DNA of 64,000 bases from an uncultured Verrucomicrobiota bacterium (GTDB lineage Bacteria > Verrucomicrobiota > Kiritimatiellia > Kiritimatiellales > Tichowtungiaceae): NCBI GenBank assembly GCA_903826865.1, contig CAIKGD010000027.1, positions 1-64,000 of the forward strand, written 5' to 3'. Shown one piece after another: positions 59,300 to 64,000 of the stretch (its first letter is position 1; each line of letters begins with the position of its first letter). Position numbers and translations under genes: made by a program. A model generated the notes under the pieces. That model did not search any database, was not told the origin of the DNA, and was given only the letters and a program-made list of their open reading frames with translations.

Positions 59300-62197
59300 C
59301 TATAACTCTTCCTGCCCTAGTGATCCAAATGTCAGGTTGATATTGTCCAGATAGAATGCGGCCGGCTTGACACCGGGGCACATCCAGCCCAGCCAGTTGA
59401 GCGAGTTGAAATCCGCTCCTGATTGATACTCAAGCTCGTTGACCGTCTGCGGATTCTGTCCCGGAACTGTGAGGGTCAATGTGTAGGCATCCGTTCCGGC
59501 ACCCGGTGTACAGCTGATTTCAACGTGGAACCACTGATCCGGCGGGTAGTTTGCCACAGTCTTTCCTCTTACCTTAACCTCTCCGTCGTTTTCAAATCTG
59601 ATCACCGGCCCGGTGGCATAAGGGACTGCTTTGTTACGCCATTCCTGCATCAGAACCGCACCCTTGCCCATACGCAGGTCAAAGGATAAACGAGCCTTGC
59701 CTTTCCCAGCGACGACTGTATAGGACAAAAACGGCCAATGCGCTTTGTCGGCCGGGCCATCAACGAATTTGAGGCTGCGCGCGCCGCCAGCCGCCGTTTC
59801 GCCGGTTACACGAACGGATGTCGTTGAAGTCTCGCCGAATACCGCTGCTTTTTCAGGCTTTGCTCCCAAGGAGGTCTGTTCGAAGTCATCATTCAGCAGG
59901 CCGGATGGCGGGGTAGGGTCAGGATTATTTTTAACTTTACGGGATGGCGGCGGCACCACTTTCTTAAAGACCTGCGCCGGAACTTTTGACGGAGCGCTGA
60001 CCCATTCCGGGTCGCCGTACAAACCAATCTCTCGCTGGTCAATCGGCTCAAAGCCGAGGGTTAGAGCCGGCGAATCCGGTTTGAGCCGGAAATCATGACG
60101 TTCCGCATCCGCAAACAGCGGGTCAGCGATAATCGAATGAATATCCTGACCCATTTCATGCCACTGATCCGGCGACCAGTCTTTGAACTTCAATGCCTTG
60201 CCCTCCGTGCTCCAGTAGAGATTAGAATCAAAGCGCATGGCATCTTCCTTGTTCCAGAAGCGAGCCAGAATTTCACCGCTCGATGTGGCAATGATGTTGC
60301 GTTCAACGGTCATCAAATCCTTATCCGCACCGAGATTCCTTTTTTTACCAGCACTGAATTGGCCGTTCTCTGTTCCGAGAAGAAAGATGTTATTTCTAAC
60401 GATATTGCTGCAGCCGATGTTCTGCATATACCCGCCGTCCATGCAGCCGTGAACAATATTGTAGTCGAGCAGAATGCCGGAGCTGCATTCGTCGCAGTAA
60501 AGGCCCCATCCACCATAGCGATAGCGGTTCACGTCGTGAATGAGATTGTGATGCAGGCGGGTTCCGGGTGAAATCCCCTCAGTATAAATGCCGGCCATAT
60601 CGCTCATCATGTCCCGTCCGATGTGATGAATATGATTCCAGCCCGCTTCATTGTGATGCGCGTGGCTGTAATTATAATCCAGCCGCCGTCCGACGGTGAT
60701 ACCGTTGTAGGGCATGTTGCAGATTTCATTATGAGTGATTTTGTTGTAAGAACTGTGCGCAATAAATACGCCGCCGATGATTCCGGAAAACACCTGTCCG
60801 TTATCGTGCAGGAAACAGTTGTCCACCGTATTATAACGGCAGATCAGATCATCCGGCCCGTCATCCGGCGGAATCTGTTTCGTCACATCATCGTAAGGTG
60901 AAAAGCGCGAGCCGATCAGAATACCGCCGCCGCCCATGTCGTGAATTTCGCACTGCTGGACACGGTTGGAAGTTGAGCCGTTAATCAGATAAAGAGCGTA
61001 TCCGCCGCTATGTGCAATTTCACACTTTTCGAAGGTGCTGTAGCGCAGGCCCGTGGCGCTGACGGCGGCTTCCAGAAAGTGGCAGCCGGAATAGCCGTCG
61101 TTTTCCTGTGTGCGATCCAGCGGGCCCCAGTCGGCGTGCCGGAACGACAGACCGCGGAATGACAGACCGTCAATAAATTTACCTTCTGTCGCCGTGCCGG
61201 CGAAGCGCACCAGCGTCCGGAGCACGGAAACGGTTGTTTCAGCCGACAGCATATTTTCGCCTGCCACAGGCCAATAGGTCAGTTCGCCGGTCTTGCGGTT
61301 TAAATACCACTCTCCCGGCGCATCGAGGCCTTCCCGGACATTCTCAATAACATAGGGCATCTGATATTCCCATTTACACGCCGGGAACCGGCCGGGGCCG
61401 GTGTAAAGAACCGAGTGTTCATCGAGGCGGGCAATCCAATGCATTGCGCTGGTCCAGGCGTGCATCACATGCAGATTCACATCATCGAGGTTTTCCCACC
61501 GTTTGATATCGCCATCTTTATAGCCCATTCCCATTCTGTCGGCCTTGTTGCTGGTAATCGCTGTACTCAACTCCAGTTTATCAATTGCTTGCAAGACTTC
61601 CGGGCTGAACTTCGGAGGGCCGTTGGATCTCAAAAATCCTTCATTCGGAATGCGCGCCCGTGTACGCCGCTGACCGTTTACAAACAATTGCGTCGAATAC
61701 CATTTCCCGTCGCGGACTTCCGGGATAACTGCGATCCATGTATTTCCATCCGCCGACTTCTGCCAGCCGCTGACACGGTGCCCTCCGCTGAGCACCGGTT
61801 TCTCACCCGGCAGGGCGGTATAGATTGTCGGTGCGGATGCCGTTGCCGAATCTTCCGGGGTAAAGACCAGCGGTTCCTTGAGGAAGTAGGTTCCACCCCG
61901 GATAACCACAGTGTAAGCGCGCGGCACCGCGTCTTTGGCGCGCGCGGCTCTCACGGCATCACGCGCCTGCGCCAACGTCGCGAAGGGACCGTCCGTGCCA
62001 TCGGCGCGCGGAGCAGCCAGTGTTCCCGACCAGCCGTCTTTTCCGTCCGTTGCCACGTAGAAGTCACCCCGAATATCAGCAGGCTTTGTATTGGACAGTG
62101 CCGGTACCGAACCGGACGCAGGGCACTGCGCCAGCGCTGGAGCCGCCATGCCCGCCACTAAAGCCGCCGCCAGAAATCCGAGTGTCTGTTTTTTCAT
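59300..62197 (-). CDS. Secreted GH141-like beta-helix protein with extra C-terminal beta-sandwich
   Basis: A 965-residue protein from the ATG at 62197, with an AAGGGAAA box and a signal peptide ending ALAQ. The first ~750 residues parallel the neighbouring GH141-like protein. After a Pro/Lys linker (VKNNPDPTPPSG) comes a ~200-residue jelly-roll-like domain (LLNDDFEQTSLGAKPEKA, RLSFDLRMGKGAVLMQEW, YLDNINLTFG), probably carbohydrate-binding. The pair of paralogues with and without this module suggests surface-bound versus soluble action or different linkage targets. Confidence 0.83.
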   Translation of the reverse strand: MKKQTLGFLAAALVAGMAAPALAQCPASGSVPALSNTKPADIRGDFYVATDGKDGWSGTLAAPRADGTDGPFATLAQARDAVRAARAKDAVPRAYTVVIRGGTYFLKEPLVFTPEDSATASAPTIYTALPGEKPVLSGGHRVSGWQKSADGNTWIAVIPEVRDGKWYSTQLFVNGQRRTRARIPNEGFLRSNGPPKFSPEVLQAIDKLELSTAITSNKADRMGMGYKDGDIKRWENLDDVNLHVMHAWTSAMHWIARLDEHSVLYTGPGRFPACKWEYQMPYVIENVREGLDAPGEWYLNRKTGELTYWPVAGENMLSAETTVSVLRTLVRFAGTATEGKFIDGLSFRGLSFRHADWGPLDRTQENDGYSGCHFLEAAVSATGLRYSTFEKCEIAHSGGYALYLINGSTSNRVQQCEIHDMGGGGILIGSRFSPYDDVTKQIPPDDGPDDLICRYNTVDNCFLHDNGQVFSGIIGGVFIAHSSYNKITHNEICNMPYNGITVGRRLDYNYSHAHHNEAGWNHIHHIGRDMMSDMAGIYTEGISPGTRLHHNLIHDVNRYRYGGWGLYCDECSSGILLDYNIVHGCMDGGYMQNIGCSNIVRNNIFLLGTENGQFSAGKKRNLGADKDLMTVERNIIATSSGEILARFWNKEDAMRFDSNLYWSTEGKALKFKDWSPDQWHEMGQDIHSIIADPLFADAERHDFRLKPDSPALTLGFEPIDQREIGLYGDPEWVSAPSKVPAQVFKKVVPPPSRKVKNNPDPTPPSGLLNDDFEQTSLGAKPEKAAVFGETSTTSVRVTGETAAGGARSLKFVDGPADKAHWPFLSYTVVAGKGKARLSFDLRMGKGAVLMQEWRNKAVPYATGPVIRFENDGEVKVRGKTVANYPPDQWFHVEISCTPGAGTDAYTLTLTVPGQNPQTVNELEYQSGADFNSLNWLGWMCPGVKPAAFYLDNINLTFGSLGQEEL

Positions 62198-62280
62198 AGT
62201 TTCCCTTTTTGTGCTGAGTCCGAACCGTATTTCAGCCGGAAAATTTAAGCGCTTCTGCGTAGTCATACCATCTCCTTTTA

Positions 62281-63996
62281 TTAATGAGCGGACTCGATCC
62301 GCGTACCGTTCTTTGCTGATAAGAGTTCAATATCCATGTACCCGAAGCCCGGATTCATAAATCCGTATCCAAGCTCAGCCGCAGACGGAATGACCTCGAC
62401 TAAAACGTCAAACTTATGGATGCCTTTTTTGAAAACAACCGGCGGAAGCTGAATTTCTTTGGCCGGATCTGTTGGCTGCTCAAAAATCAGCTTGCCGTCC
62501 AGATACATCCGGCACAGTCCGCCCGGTTTCCAGGTCTGCATCTGTTCGCGCAGACTGATCTTGCAGGTGACCTCTTCCGGAGCGGATATACGCCACCCTC
62601 CCGGCGGGCGCCACGAACCGAACAACGCCAGTTTTTCCGATGATATTTCGTAAGGCAGCGGACCAAAACCCCGCTCGCTGCTTACTTCGTCAAACCAGCG
62701 GGAGTACGCCTGACGCATGGCGGCAACCCGCTCGGGATTCTCCGCTGCCAGGTTGTGTTTTTCTTCCCGGTCCGTATCCATGCGGTACAGCTCTTTTCCG
62801 TTAACCAGCTTCCAGTTCCCCTGCCAAAGACAGCCTTTGCGCCAGCGATCCGGCGCGGCTCCCTCGACGCCAGGCTGACGATCATGATGCATGCAGATGG
62901 TTCGTTCACCGATCGAATCTACTTTTCCTTGAAGCAAACTGCGGATATTGACCCCGTCCAGCTTCCGCCCCGCCGGCAGGGCGGCACCTGCATAATCCGC
63001 CAGCGTGGGAAACAAATCAATGACGCACACGGGAGTATCCACCACGGTACCGGCTTTCAGTTCGCGCGGGTAGCTGACAAACAGCGGGGACACAATACCG
63101 CCATTGTAAACGGTGCCCTTTTTACCGCGCAATCCGCAATCATATCGGTCTCCGTATCGAAGTTTCGGATTGCTTCTCATGGCACCGTTGTCGGAAAAGA
63201 AAACTACCAGAGTCTGTTCGCGTTTCCCGGACCGGTCCAGCGCGTCCAGCAGACGTCCGATATTTGAATCCAGCCGATCCACCATACCGTACACCTCTGC
63301 ATCCCCGTCATCGAGACCCGGTGTCGCGCGCACCGCTTCCACATATTTTAACCGGTTCTCTTCCGGTACCATTGGTCGCTCCCAGTCATGCGGCAGCTTG
63401 GATGCCACATACATAAAAAAGGGCTGATCATTCGTACGGTTCAGGTAATCAATCGCCCGGTCAAACGTTGCATCATCCACAAATCCTTTGATCGGAACAT
63501 CGCGTTTCCCGTCCGGACCGGAATAATGAAACACTCCGTCAAACCGCTGGTTGTCATCAACCCAAACTTCCTGAAATCCCTGATCTTCAGGACGGAACGG
63601 ACAGGCATCCCCTAAATGCCATTTCCCGAACAAAGCGGTTTGATAACCGGCTGCCTTCAGCATCTCCGCCACTGTGATTTCATCGGTAGCCATATTTTCA
63701 CGGCCCAGCCAGGTGTCCCAAACACCGGTCCGGTAAGAGAAACGTCCGGTCATTACACTGGCGCGTGTCGGCGAACAAAGCGGTGCGGTAATGAGGGTTT
63801 TTACATATACGCTCTGATCTTTCAGCCGGTCGAGGTTGGGTGTTTTGAGAATCGGATTCCCGAAGCAGCTGAAATCGCCGTAGCCCTGATCGTCCGAGAT
63901 AATCATCAGAATATTCGGACGTACAGCCTCCGCTTCCGTTTCCGTCCGGCACAGCAGTCCCGCGCACAAAAACAACCCTGCTTGGAACCTTTTCAT
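62281..63996 (-). CDS. Secreted arylsulfatase with C-terminal extension
   Basis: A 571-residue S1 sulfatase; signal peptide ends near ETEAEA. The FGly signature is C74-S-P-T-R-ASVMTG. ISDDQGYGDFSCFGNP and FFSDNGAMRSN supply metal ligands, as in arylsulfatase A-like enzymes. Residues from ~440 form an extra beta-rich domain (CKISLREQMQTWKPGGLCRMY, FDVLVEVIPSAAELGYGF) of unknown role. It is the first visible gene of the minus-strand sulfatase/GH141 locus; more of the locus may lie beyond the right edge, four bases from its start. Confidence 0.92.
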   Translation of the reverse strand: MKRFQAGLFLCAGLLCRTETEAEAVRPNILMIISDDQGYGDFSCFGNPILKTPNLDRLKDQSVYVKTLITAPLCSPTRASVMTGRFSYRTGVWDTWLGRENMATDEITVAEMLKAAGYQTALFGKWHLGDACPFRPEDQGFQEVWVDDNQRFDGVFHYSGPDGKRDVPIKGFVDDATFDRAIDYLNRTNDQPFFMYVASKLPHDWERPMVPEENRLKYVEAVRATPGLDDGDAEVYGMVDRLDSNIGRLLDALDRSGKREQTLVVFFSDNGAMRSNPKLRYGDRYDCGLRGKKGTVYNGGIVSPLFVSYPRELKAGTVVDTPVCVIDLFPTLADYAGAALPAGRKLDGVNIRSLLQGKVDSIGERTICMHHDRQPGVEGAAPDRWRKGCLWQGNWKLVNGKELYRMDTDREEKHNLAAENPERVAAMRQAYSRWFDEVSSERGFGPLPYEISSEKLALFGSWRPPGGWRISAPEEVTCKISLREQMQTWKPGGLCRMYLDGKLIFEQPTDPAKEIQLPPVVFKKGIHKFDVLVEVIPSAAELGYGFMNPGFGYMDIELLSAKNGTRIESAH

Positions 63997-64000
63997 AATC

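Overview
This 64 kb window looks like chromosomal DNA of a PVC-superphylum bacterium, most likely a Kiritimatiellota (Kiritimatiellales-like) or close relative. The assignment is an inference. It rests on a planctomycete-style trio (PPC-domain protein, DUF1501, DUF1549/DUF1553), three secreted FGly-type sulfatases, three large GH141-like beta-helix proteins, a bacterial SET protein and a tiny very basic ORF. There is no rRNA. Two tRNAs are present, Arg-CCG and Leu-GAG.

Layout. 1-4.4 kb: housekeeping genes (NUDIX, dgt, NYN/PIN protein, prmC). 4.5-12.6 kb: a keto-acid dehydrogenase operon (DeoR-type regulator, E2, a four-helix S23-type gene, lipoylated E3, fused E1 alpha-beta) ending in a PHP protein. 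12.6-17 kb: two LamG-SHOCT paralogues followed by a decayed copy of the PHP gene's 3' end, then rlmA and dinB. 17-22.4 kb: the planctomycete-type secreted trio. 22.7-26.3 kb: amt-glnK, a small Ig-like protein and serC. 26.4-31.4 kb: MFS transporter, tRNA-Arg, rubrerythrin, RNA-modification genes and small proteins. 31.4-37.3 kb: a SET-domain gene with a 1107-aa E1alpha-E1beta-lipoyl-KAS III fusion, and a divergent YgiQ radical SAM gene. 37.3-38.7 kb: MITE-like repeats, a CopG antitoxin with a decayed BrnT toxin, and a membrane protein. 39-43.3 kb: ptsP(Ntr) and a second amt-glnK pair. 43.3-46.6 kb: rdgB, tRNA-Leu, LysM lipoprotein, sppA and ruvA. 46.6-52 kb: accessory genes (sulfatase, beta-helix protein, BRO protein, S23-type protein) lying between ruvA and ruvB. 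52-54.8 kb: ruvB, DUF1573 protein, phosphomannomutase. 54.8-55.4 kb: gene debris (dus and AraC fragments). 55.4-64 kb: a minus-strand sulfatase/GH141 polysaccharide locus.

The genes suggest a marine-type degrader of sulfated, perhaps fucose-rich, glycans. It appears to have two ammonium uptake systems, with the nitrogen PTS enzyme EI-Ntr next to one of them. Both amt genes and ptsP carry a GGCA-N7-TGC motif upstream that fits a sigma-54 promoter.

The non-coding and repeat layer is the most unusual part. (1) Many gaps hold short arrays of degenerate words with a strict 7-base period, and the same arrays occur inside reading frames (prmC, rlmA, lipoyl linkers, a signal peptide). (2) A 15-bp palindrome, TTCCAA-N3-TTGGAA, occurs five times. 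(3) Palindromic MITE-like elements occur between genes, and one lies in frame inside ygiQ. (4) In two places accessory genes are followed by a diverged second copy of the 3' end of the upstream core gene (the PHP gene and ruvA), which looks like an integration footprint. The strongest candidate for an undescribed enzyme system is the E1-lipoyl-KAS III fusion at 31977-35300, which has intact catalytic motifs but no E2 acyltransferase domain.
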